From NCBI RefSeq assembly GCF_025420585.1, contig NZ_JAOEGB010000022.1, positions 62,001 to 126,000 of the forward strand: a stretch of 64,000 nucleotides of DNA, written 5' to 3'. The notes under the pieces were generated by a model. It searched no databases and was not told the DNA's origin. It saw only the letters and a program-made list of their open reading frames with translations. The position numbers and the translations under genes are program-made. Positions within the stretch are counted from its first letter, which is position 1; every line of letters starts with the position of its first letter. Of this stretch, positions 43,122 through 52,616 are shown in pieces. The DNA is from Planotetraspora sp. A-T 1434 (GTDB taxonomy: Bacteria; Actinomycetota; Actinomycetes; Streptosporangiales; Streptosporangiaceae).

Positions 43122-43129
43122 TCCTCCGC

Positions 43130-43163
43130 AAGGCCCGGCTCGGCATCGGCCGAGCCGGGCCTT
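43130..43163 (+). terminator. Terminator after catalase
   Basis: Perfect 15-bp stem AAGGCCCGGCTCGGC (43130-43144) against 43149-43163, 4-nt loop. A direct copy of its right half (22 bp, 43143-43164) recurs at 43216-43237. Confidence 0.88.
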
Positions 43164-43302
43164 CGGCGTTCGCATCCCCCGCCCACCGCTTACTGCACGA
43201 GCGGCTCACCCACGCGCATCGGCCGAGCCGGGCCTTCCGCGGGCGTATCGCCCATAGCCCCGTGAACTGCCGATTCGCTGTGGGGAACGGCGGTGCCCTG
43301 CC

Positions 43303-45105
43303 ATGCTGGCCGTCATGTCGGAGACGGTGGCCGCGTGGGAGGCGTTCCGCCGGGTCTCCGCACTCGCCACGGGCCACTGCGCCGACCTCGACCACGCCGT
43401 CCGTCTCATGTCCGCGCACGCCTGGGTCGGCGGAGGCGCTCCCCGCTTCGCGGGCGAGCTCTCCCGCCACCGTACGGCCCTGCAGTCCGCCCTGGAGGAC
43501 GCCCTCGGCGCGATCTCCGGGCTGCTCGTACGGCAGGGCGCCCCCGCCCCCGGAATGCCTGCCGTACGCACGTCGGTGACGAGCATGACGGCCGGTCCCG
43601 GGCCGTTCCGCGGCGTGGAGGTCCGGGCGATGACGGCCCTCGTCGGCTCCCTGGAGGAGGCGGCGGGGCGGCTGTGGGGCCTGGCGGGGCGGCTGCACGC
43701 CGAGCTGGCGATGCTGTGCCTGCCCAGCGGGGCCGCGCCGGCAGTCGCCCGGGGCGCGGACTGGGCCGGGCATCACGCGCGGGATCTCGGGCGGCGCCTG
43801 TCCCGGATCCAGCGGGCCGAGCGGGACTCCTCGACGCGCCTGGCCGATGGCGTGGTGCCGTCGGGCGTGATCGGATTCGATCTGTTCGAGGGGTTCGCGG
43901 CGGATCCCGGTGGGGCCGGATCCCTGCTCCGCCGCGTCGCGGCCGGAGACCGACAGGCGCTCACCGCCTTGCTGGGCCTGCAGAGCCAAGGGCTCGACCC
44001 AGGCCTGGCCGCGCGGATCAACGCGTGGTGGCGATCCCTCCCCCAACATCACAGGGACGATCTGGTCACCGCGATGCCGCAGGGCGTCGGCTCCCTCGAC
44101 GGCCTGCCCGCCGCGATCAGGGACCGGGCCAACCGGCTGTTCTTGTCGGCGGAGAAGGCCCGGCTCCTGGCGGAGTCGGCCCGGCTCACCCGGGAGATGG
44201 CCCGCACCGCCCAGCCCGCCATCTATCTCACGCTCGACGCGGTCAGCCGTTCGCTGAAGAGGATCGACATCGTCGAGAAGACGCTGGCGCTCGGGGGCAG
44301 GGCCGGATATCCCCCGGTCCTGCTTCTGGCCTTCAGCCACGCGGGGCCGGGCCGCCTCATCGTCTCCTGGGGAGATCCCGACGCCGCGGACACCACCGTG
44401 ACCTACGTCCCCGGGCTCGGAACGCGGCTGGAGGGTTTCGACTGCGACATCGAGCGAGCGAGACAGCTGTGGCAGCAGTGCCAGGTCACGTCGGGCAAGC
44501 GGCGGATCGCGTCAATAGCATGGCTGGGCTACGACGCCCCGCAGCTCGACCCCGGGCTGATCACGCCGAGCCGTTCCGTCGCCATGGGGGTCGTGGCGGC
44601 CGAGGGCGCGGGGGCGCTGGCCGCGTTCAGCGACGGCCTCCACGCCGCCCACCGGCCCGCCGAGGGAGCCCGCAACGTCGTCCTCGGCCACAGCTACGGC
44701 TCCCTGGTCACCGGCAGGGCCGCCGTGCTCCGCCCGGGACGGCTGGCGGACGACCTCATCTTCGTCGGCAGCCCCGGCGTCGGGGTCGAGCACGCGAGCG
44801 AGCTGGGCGCCGGCCCCGGCCATGTCTGGGTGGGGGAAGCGGGCAACGACATGGTTACGTACCTGGGCAGGTTCTCGGCGGACCCCGGTGATTCCGCCTT
44901 CGGCGCCCGCCGCTTCTTCGTCCAGCGCAGCCTCATTACCCAAGCCCACTCCAACTACTGGAAACCGCATTCTGCTTCTCTGCGCAACATCGCCCGGATC
45001 GTGAACGGTCAATACGAGGAGCTCGAGCTGCCGAAGCCTGTGGACCACCCGCAGCTTCTCATGCCGGAGCTGGCTCCGGACCTCCTCCAGGACCTGAACC
45101 GGTGA
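43303..45105 (+). CDS. DUF1023 alpha/beta hydrolase with WXG100-like N-terminus
   Basis: 600 residues. The first 250 are Ala-rich helices like the WXG100/type VII-associated N-terminal part of actinobacterial DUF1023 proteins; the C-terminal part is an alpha/beta hydrolase with nucleophile elbow GHSYGS at about 462 and a late His in LITQAHSNYW. No signal peptide; export by a type VII route is possible but no ESX genes are present. The downstream lipoprotein gene overlaps the stop by 4 nt (GTGA). ATG 43303 is used; one four codons on is as good. Confidence 0.83.
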   Translation: MLAVMSETVAAWEAFRRVSALATGHCADLDHAVRLMSAHAWVGGGAPRFAGELSRHRTALQSALEDALGAISGLLVRQGAPAPGMPAVRTSVTSMTAGPGPFRGVEVRAMTALVGSLEEAAGRLWGLAGRLHAELAMLCLPSGAAPAVARGADWAGHHARDLGRRLSRIQRAERDSSTRLADGVVPSGVIGFDLFEGFAADPGGAGSLLRRVAAGDRQALTALLGLQSQGLDPGLAARINAWWRSLPQHHRDDLVTAMPQGVGSLDGLPAAIRDRANRLFLSAEKARLLAESARLTREMARTAQPAIYLTLDAVSRSLKRIDIVEKTLALGGRAGYPPVLLLAFSHAGPGRLIVSWGDPDAADTTVTYVPGLGTRLEGFDCDIERARQLWQQCQVTSGKRRIASIAWLGYDAPQLDPGLITPSRSVAMGVVAAEGAGALAAFSDGLHAAHRPAEGARNVVLGHSYGSLVTGRAAVLRPGRLADDLIFVGSPGVGVEHASELGAGPGHVWVGEAGNDMVTYLGRFSADPGDSAFGARRFFVQRSLITQAHSNYWKPHSASLRNIARIVNGQYEELELPKPVDHPQLLMPELAPDLLQDLNR

Positions 45106-45611
45106 CGCCGACGACCCGCACCGCCCTTCGGCTGCTCCTTCTGCTGACCCTGCTCGATGCCTGCGCCTCCACGAGGAGCCCCATGGACGCCTCCTCCAGC
45201 CAGACTCCGGCCCAGGCCCTCGCCCGGGCGGAGGATCTGATCAGGCAGACCGCCGGCGTGCTCCGGCCGCGCCCTCGCCTGGAGCCGCTGGCCGGCCAGA
45301 GCACGTCGAGCCCATGCTTGGAACCCCATGACGACGGGGCCCAGGACAGGATCGTCGTCAGCCGGGCGTACTGGCTGCGGGAGGTTCCGGGGGCGGCGAA
45401 CATGGAGATCGCGCGGCAGGTGATGGACCACTGGCAGCGGCAGGGACACGTCATCACGTCGACCGGGGGCTTCCAGGTCGGCCATCCCAGCGTGGGTGGC
45501 GTGTCCCGGCCGGACGGGTTCATCCTCGCGCTGGTGTGGTCGGAGGGCGACCGGCTGTATCTCGCCGCCACGTCACCGTGCGTCTCGCCTGACGGGATGC
45601 CCCAGCCGTAG
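45102..45611 (+). CDS. Putative lipoprotein
   Basis: 169 residues starting with a signal peptide and lipobox LLDAC (Cys21). The mature part has two further Cys (in SSPCLEPHDD and TSPCVSPDG), likely disulfide-linked, and no recognised domain. The GTG start overlaps the DUF1023 hydrolase stop, so the pair is translated together and probably acts together at the cell surface. Confidence 0.8.
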   Translation: MTPTTRTALRLLLLLTLLDACASTRSPMDASSSQTPAQALARAEDLIRQTAGVLRPRPRLEPLAGQSTSSPCLEPHDDGAQDRIVVSRAYWLREVPGAANMEIARQVMDHWQRQGHVITSTGGFQVGHPSVGGVSRPDGFILALVWSEGDRLYLAATSPCVSPDGMPQP

Positions 45612-45692
45612 ACGGGCTTCTCCACGTACGTGACCCCTGTCGTGAGTCGCTACCCTACGGGAAGGCCGCCGTCTGTTCAGGAGTGTGTGATT

Positions 45693-46817
<1,125 letters not shown>

Positions 46818-46826
46818 CGGCAGCCC

Positions 46827-47597
46827 TCAGGCGAGTGGAGGAAAGCGCGGGGGGCGCCGCTCCAGGAAGCTGGCGACGCCCTCGGCGAAGTCCGGCCGGC
46901 CGAACGACTCCAGCATCAGCCGCACGGCCTCGTCCCTCGACTCGTCGAGGGTGGTGGCCCAGTCGCCCCACACCTGCCGTTTGATCACGGCCATCGACGT
47001 CGGAGAGCACTGCGTGGCCAGCTCACGCGCGTAGGCGAGGGTCTCCTCCAGGAGCCGGTCCCCCGGTACGGCACGGCCGGCCAGCCCCAGGGCGTACGCC
47101 TCGGAGCCGGTGAAGACCCGGCCGGACAGCAGCAGGTCCATGGCCTTGGCCTGACCGATCAGCTTGGGCAGGATCCAGGCCAGGCCGTACTCGGCGATTA
47201 GCCCGCGCCGGGAGAACGCCGTCGTCCACTTGGCGTCCTCGGCTGTGAAGACGAGGTCGCACACGAGGGCGTGGACCACTCCCAGCCCGGCGCAGGCCCC
47301 GTTCACGGCGGCGATGACGGGCTTGCGGATCGTCATGGGGAACGTGTTGGGCCGCTTGTCCGGCTCGCCCGTGTAGCCACCGGTCTGGATCGCGGTCAAA
47401 GTCTCGAAGTCGGCTCCGGCGCAGAAGCCCTTCCCCGCGCCGGTCACGACGACGACCCTGACCGACGGGTCCTGTTCGGCCTCTTCGAGCAGGTCGAAGT
47501 AACGACGGCCCATCTCGTCGGTCCACGCGTTCAGCCGTTCGGGCCGGTTGAACGTGAGGATCCGCACGCCGCCGTCGTCCTTGGACAACACCACCAT
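46827..47597 (-). CDS. Enoyl-CoA hydratase/isomerase family protein
   Basis: 256 residues of the crotonase fold: RPERLNAWTDEM, oxyanion-hole strands GKGFCAGADFETL and PVIAAVNGACAGLG, and the helix AILP-type segment EYGLAWILPKLIG. One usual catalytic Glu position is occupied by residues of EYGLAW, so hydratase, isomerase or dehalogenase activity cannot be separated. AAGGAGG decides for ATG 47597 over an upstream in-frame GTG. It directly follows a truncated esterase gene that has lost its 3-prime half. Confidence 0.88.
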   Translation of the reverse strand: MVVLSKDDGGVRILTFNRPERLNAWTDEMGRRYFDLLEEAEQDPSVRVVVVTGAGKGFCAGADFETLTAIQTGGYTGEPDKRPNTFPMTIRKPVIAAVNGACAGLGVVHALVCDLVFTAEDAKWTTAFSRRGLIAEYGLAWILPKLIGQAKAMDLLLSGRVFTGSEAYALGLAGRAVPGDRLLEETLAYARELATQCSPTSMAVIKRQVWGDWATTLDESRDEAVRLMLESFGRPDFAEGVASFLERRPPRFPPLA

Positions 47598-47599
47598 CT

Positions 47600-48120
47600 T
47601 GCCCTCCTTCACCGAACCATGTTCTACACCAGGAGGCTAACCGGGGAAACGTGCTCAGGGCGGGGTCGCCGTGGTCGCGTGCGTACAGGGCGACGGCGGC
47701 GGCCAGATTCCCGCCGGCGCTCTCGCCGGCCACCCCGATCCGCTGCGGATCCACCCCCAGTTCATCGGCGTGCCCCGCCAGCCAGCGCAGGGCGGCATAG
47801 CAGTCCTCCAGGGCCGCCGGGAACGGGTGCTCCGGCGCGAGGCGGTAGTCCACCGACGCCACCACCGCACCCATCTCGGCGGCGATGCGGGTGGTCTCGC
47901 TGTGGAAGAAGTCGACGCGGCCGATGACGAAGCCGCCGCCGTGCAGGTATAGCAGGCAGGATCCCGTCGCGGCCCCTCGCGTGTAGATGCGCACGGTCTC
48001 CGCCCGGGCCACGCTCCGCACCCTGGTGCGGGAGTCCGCCAGGCTGGCCGGGTGCCCGGTCTGCGTCACGGACTCCGAGCTGGGTGTCTGCCTGCGCTCC
48101 GATCCCGTAGGCCGGGTCAT
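47600..48120 (-). pseudogene. 3-prime-truncated HSL-type alpha/beta esterase
   Basis: From ATG 48120 the frame encodes an esterase of the hormone-sensitive-lipase group: oxyanion motif HGGGF, VDYRLAPEHPFPAALEDCYA and nucleophile elbow GESAGGNLAAA, then LYARDHGDP. The match ends there at about 47650; the Asp and His of the triad are missing and the frame runs on into the enoyl-CoA hydratase gene without homologous sequence. The gene has apparently been cut by a deletion that joined it to the hydratase leader. Confidence 0.75.
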
Positions 48121-48194
48121 GACCGGCACCCCGAGCCGGCCGGCCTGGTCGTGCGCCGGAAGCGCTTCCTGGTGGCCACGAGCGGCGGCCCATG

Positions 48195-49367
48195 TCACTC
48201 CCGGGACCGGTGGCTGAACATGGGCGTGAGCTGGACGTCGTCGTAGTAGCGGTGGAAGACGGGCGTGGTGGCGCCCGAGAGGGGTGGGACGATCCACGAC
48301 CAGTCCGCGGGGCAGACCCGGCCGTTGCGCTCCTCCTTCTCCAGGTGGGCGATGAACCGCCTCGATTCGGTGTGATGGTCGCTGATCGTCACGCCGTCCT
48401 CGGCGAAGGAGTGCAGCACGGCGATGTTGAGCTCGACCAGCGCCTGGTCGCGCCAGAGCGTCCGGTCGTGCGAGGTGTCGAGGCCGAGCCGCTCGGCGAC
48501 CACCGGGAGCTGGTCGTACCGGCCCACGTCGGCGAGGTTGCGGGCGCCGATCTCGGTGCCCATGTACCAGCCGTTGAACGGCGCGCACGGGTAGCGAACC
48601 CCGCCAATTTCCAGGCACATGTTGGATATCGCCGGTACGGCATGCCATTTCAGGCCGAGCTCGGCGAACCACGAGAACTCGGGATGCCGGAGCGGAACCT
48701 CCAGGATCAGCTCGGGCGACACCTCGTGCGCCGTCAGCCCGCCCTTCGCCTCGATGATCAGGGGCAGCACGTCGAACCGCGTGCCGTGGCCGCGCCAGCC
48801 GAGCCGGCGGGCCATTCTCGTCACCTCGATATTGGCCGGGTCGCCGACGACGCCCCCGTCCGAGTTGAGGTACGCGGCGTACCTGATGAGCTGGTCGTTC
48901 CAGATCGTCGGCGCGCGCTCTCCGGGCGTGTCGGGCGCGAACACGGTGATCGTCGGCCGGATCTTGCCCTTGTTGGTCGCGATCCGGAGATGCTCGGCGC
49001 ATTCCTCGGCGATGCCGTCCGCCGTGTCGACGTGCCGGCGGTCCCGGACCCGGAGCGACTTCCAGTAGAGGCGGCCGATGCATCTGTTGCTGTTCCGCCA
49101 TGCGACGCGCGCGCCGAAAGCCAGCTCTGCCGCCGTGTGCGTATACGTTCCCGTCTGCGAGATCTCTCCGAAGACATCGCGCAGCCTGGGTTTCACCGAC
49201 CCCGCGGACGGGTTCTCCGCGTGGTAGAGCCGGATGAAGTCCTCCGCCTCTTCCTTGTCGACCCCCTCCTCACGCCCGGGTTCTTGTTCGGCTTCCGTGA
49301 TCTTCTTGCACTTGTTGGACCTGAACCACCTCAGCACGACCGCCACACACTTCGCACTCGCGGGCAT
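48195..49367 (-). CDS. nos: Bacterial nitric oxide synthase (oxygenase domain)
   Basis: About 390 residues. Haem-thiolate Cys in WRNSNRCIGRLYW, substrate and haem pocket FNGWYMGTEIGARNL, and the tail SWIVPPLSGATTPVFH identify an NOS oxygenase domain; no reductase domain is attached, as usual for bacteria. It converts L-arginine to citrulline and NO with electrons from cellular reductases. The start is uncertain: ATG 49367 is used, while a GTG at 49484 would add a non-conserved Gly/Glu-rich extension. No nitration partner gene (such as a TxtE-like P450) is nearby. Confidence 0.92.
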   Translation of the reverse strand: MPASAKCVAVVLRWFRSNKCKKITEAEQEPGREEGVDKEEAEDFIRLYHAENPSAGSVKPRLRDVFGEISQTGTYTHTAAELAFGARVAWRNSNRCIGRLYWKSLRVRDRRHVDTADGIAEECAEHLRIATNKGKIRPTITVFAPDTPGERAPTIWNDQLIRYAAYLNSDGGVVGDPANIEVTRMARRLGWRGHGTRFDVLPLIIEAKGGLTAHEVSPELILEVPLRHPEFSWFAELGLKWHAVPAISNMCLEIGGVRYPCAPFNGWYMGTEIGARNLADVGRYDQLPVVAERLGLDTSHDRTLWRDQALVELNIAVLHSFAEDGVTISDHHTESRRFIAHLEKEERNGRVCPADWSWIVPPLSGATTPVFHRYYDDVQLTPMFSHRSRE

Positions 49368-49536
49368 CGCACCGGTTTCCGGGGGTGGCGGGACGCCCTC
49401 TCCGCAGTGGCCCTCACCCCACTGCGCTGTCTGTGATCCGCGGCGCCTCACATTTTCGGCGAAGTCTCGTGATTTGTCCGCCACATTCGCATACTTGCGT
49501 CCGACTTCGGTACATCATCCCCAGGCAACGCAGAAA

Positions 49537-49680
49537 CCCCGGCGCGGATGACCAAGGTCATCACACTGCCGGGGGCGGTCGCGGCGCAGCCGCGACACCG
49601 GGAGGTTCCAGGGGGGTCGTCCCCCCAGGCAAACACAAAGCCCCGGCGCGGATGGTCGAAGACCATCAAGCAACCGGGGC
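49537..49680 (-). terminator. Two tandem composite hairpins after tRNA-Asn
   Basis: Two modules 104 bp apart (49537-49574 and 49640-49680) share CCCCGGCGCGGATG. Each has an outer CCCCGG/CCGGGG and an inner 7-bp stem: GATGACC/GGTCATC in one, GATGGTC/GACCATC in the other, with two compensatory pair changes. On the minus strand each is followed by a T-rich stretch. Between them sit GGGGGG-tcgt-CCCCCC (49611-49626) and a GGTCGCGGC-type hairpin. They probably form double termination for the tRNA and block entry into nos. Confidence 0.7.
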
Positions 49681-49685
49681 CAACG

Positions 49686-49758
49686 CTCCCGCGATAGGAC
49701 TCGAACCTATAACCTGCCGGTTAACAGCCGGCTGCTCTGCCGATTGAGCTACACGGGA
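49686..49758 (-). tRNA. tRNA-Asn (GTT)
   Basis: 73 nt fold as a tRNA: acceptor TCCCGTG / CGCGGGA, D-arm AGCTCAATCGGCAGAGC, anticodon loop CTGTTAA with anticodon GTT, T-arm with GGTTCGAGTCC. CCA is not encoded. No intron or attachment-site duplication was noticed. Confidence 0.97.
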
Positions 49759-49912
49759 TTGCTGCTGCGCTGCTCGATCCGGTCTTGCGGCCGTTCTTGC
49801 TGCGCGGAACTAGATTAGCGCACTCGGGGGGGTGCCTGTCACGTTCATTCGGCTTGGATAGATGCAGGCCTTCGGGGTAGGAGGGCGAAGAACACGAGCG
49901 CGGAGGTGGAAG

Positions 49913-50218
49913 ATGCGGTACAAGGCGATGTTCGCCGCCGGGCTGGCCGTCGGCTACGTTCTGGGCACCCGAGCCGGACGTGAGCGGTACGAGCAGATCA
50001 AGCGCATGGCGCAGCGGGTGGCGGACAGTCCTTCCGTCCAGGAGGCGGCGGGGCTGGTCGGGGCCCAGGCCTCGAAGGTGGCGGAGAAGGCCAAGGACCT
50101 CGCCGGTGACAAGTTCGGCGGCAAGGTGCCGTTCCTGAAGAGGCAGGAGCCGTGGCAGGCCGAGAAGGTGGGCGCCGCCACCGGCTGGCCGGCCTCCGAC
50201 GCCGACCGGATCACCTGA
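49913..50218 (+). CDS. YtxH-like small membrane-anchored protein
   Basis: 101 residues. One N-terminal hydrophobic segment (MFAAGLAVGYVLGTRAG) followed by a basic, helical tail (RERYEQIKRMAQRVADSPSV) as in YtxH-domain and similar actinobacterial proteins. GGAGG precedes ATG 49913; the earlier in-frame start has no such site. Function unknown; single-gene unit closed by a terminator. Confidence 0.8.
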   Translation: MRYKAMFAAGLAVGYVLGTRAGRERYEQIKRMAQRVADSPSVQEAAGLVGAQASKVAEKAKDLAGDKFGGKVPFLKRQEPWQAEKVGAATGWPASDADRIT

Positions 50219-50236
50219 CGATCCCCCACACAGCAG

Positions 50237-50261
50237 GCCCCTGGCTCACGCCGGGGGCTTT
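50237..50261 (+). terminator. Terminator after YtxH-like gene
   Basis: GCCCCTGGC (50237-50245) pairs with GCCGGGGGC (50250-50258), 4-nt loop, then TTT. It lies directly before the 53-bp repeat array. Confidence 0.82.
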
Positions 50262-50288
50262 CTGGTCCCCCAGGTCCCCCCACGTGTC

Positions 50289-50443
50289 GTGATCATGCAC
50301 GAATTCCCAGTGTTCCCGGCCTGCCTGCGCCAACCCTTGTTGTGATCATGCACACGTTCCCGCAGTCACATGCCGACCTGCGTGGACGCCATCCGTGATC
50401 ATGCGCAGTGTCTTGGCTCCATAGCCCCGAAGTGCGTGATCAG
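50289..50443. repeat. 53-bp GTGATCATGCA array (partial copy)
   Basis: Forward cores start at 50289, 50342 and 50395, exactly 53 bp apart (the last reads GTGATCATGCG). A 27-nt joint is followed by an inverted partner TGCGTGATCA (50433-50442), after which the array stops 14 bp before the end of the next gene. Located between two convergent genes, as are the complete copies. Confidence 0.85.
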
Positions 50444-50456
50444 GCCCTTGGGATCC

Positions 50457-50957
50457 TCAGACGCCGAGGCTTCGCCGTACCTCTTCGAGGGCCTGCTCCG
50501 CGAGAGCCCGCAGGCCGGGGTCGGCGGGGTCCAGGCCGGGATCGAAGACGAACTCCCACTGCGGCGCGTCGTAGCCGGGGACGCGGCGGGCGACCAGCCG
50601 CACTCCCCCTCGCGCGCCCAGCGGCACATGCCTGCTCGCCACGATCGACGCGGTGACCCGCTCTCGGATCGTCTCGGGCAGCAGGCCGGGCTCGGGCAGC
50701 AGCGCCCGGTGGACGGCGCCGTCGGTCATCGTGACCGTCACGCCCTTCTCGTCCCACACGGCCTTGTCCATGAGGTGCCACGGCAGCCGGATTCCCCCCG
50801 GCAGGTGCAGCGCCTGCGTCGTGGCCACGTGGTAGTCGCCGCCCGGCGTGTGGGCGTGGCTGATCACCCGCTCGCGCGGTTCGAGCGCGAGAGCCGTACG
50901 GACCTCGGCGGGCAGCCGCCGGGCCCCGAAGAGGCCGAAAAGCTTGGAACCAGGCAA
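50457..50957 (-). CDS. Conserved hypothetical protein
   Basis: 166 residues, mixed alpha/beta, with a central strand-rich part (RVISHAHTPGGDYHVATTQA, HLPGGIRLPWHLMDKAVWDE) reminiscent of PH-like actinobacterial hypothetical proteins, and an acidic C-terminal helix (LRALAEQALEEVRRSL). No signal peptide or membrane segment. No function can be assigned. Ends close to the 53-bp repeat array. Confidence 0.75.
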   Translation of the reverse strand: MPGSKLFGLFGARRLPAEVRTALALEPRERVISHAHTPGGDYHVATTQALHLPGGIRLPWHLMDKAVWDEKGVTVTMTDGAVHRALLPEPGLLPETIRERVTASIVASRHVPLGARGGVRLVARRVPGYDAPQWEFVFDPGLDPADPGLRALAEQALEEVRRSLGV

Positions 50958-51146
50958 CGAGCACCATCCGTGAGCGCGACCATTGATACCGGAAGGCTAT
51001 CCGCCGCGGGACCGGCCGCACCCGGTGCCCAGCCCTGGCCGGCGTAGCGGCCCGCCACAGCGCCCAGGCCGGCTGTCCGGTGTCCCACTCGCCCCGGCAC
51101 GAGGGTCCGCCGCGGCACGATATGCCCGGCGGGTTCCGGACCCGTA

Positions 51147-51207
51147 TTCGACCATGACGAAAGTGCTGCTGAATCGGCCCGGAGACAGCACTATCGTCAT
51201 GATCGAG
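51147..51207. repeat. Long imperfect inverted repeat
   Basis: 22-bp arms (51147-51168 and 51186-51207) pair with three mismatches around a 17-nt loop; the inner seven bases are AGTGCTG / CAGCACT. It lies in a 373-bp gene-free stretch between the hypothetical gene and the sigma factor gene. Role unknown. Confidence 0.75.
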
Positions 51208-51278
51208 TGCTGATGCCGTCTGGAAAGGGGACACGCGGACAGGGCGTGAAGCCGGGGTCGATGTGGCCGGCAAGGCGA

Positions 51279-51315
51279 AAGCCAGTGACCCGCCGATGGC
51301 ACAGGTCACTGGCTT
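51279..51315 (-). terminator. Terminator after the sigma factor gene
   Basis: Perfect 12-bp inverted repeat AAGCCAGTGACC (51279-51290) / GGTCACTGGCTT (51304-51315), 13-nt loop, starting 15 bp past the sigma factor stop. Confidence 0.82.
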
Positions 51316-51330
51316 CGTGGGCTCACAACC

Positions 51331-52482
<1,152 letters not shown>

Positions 52483-52616
52483 GGAACACAGTCTGCGGTA
52501 TAGGGACCAGTAAATGGCAGGCCTATTTTTGTCACCCAAGGTAAGGCAGAAGTCAATACCGGATTGAGATCACAACATATGTTTGGCCGTTGGGAGATCT
52601 GGAAAGGGAAGTTTAT

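Noticed and set aside
52483-52539. TTG start giving a longer sigma factor
   Set aside because: It lies in a probable promoter with TTGACT just upstream; GTG 52482 begins the conserved part.
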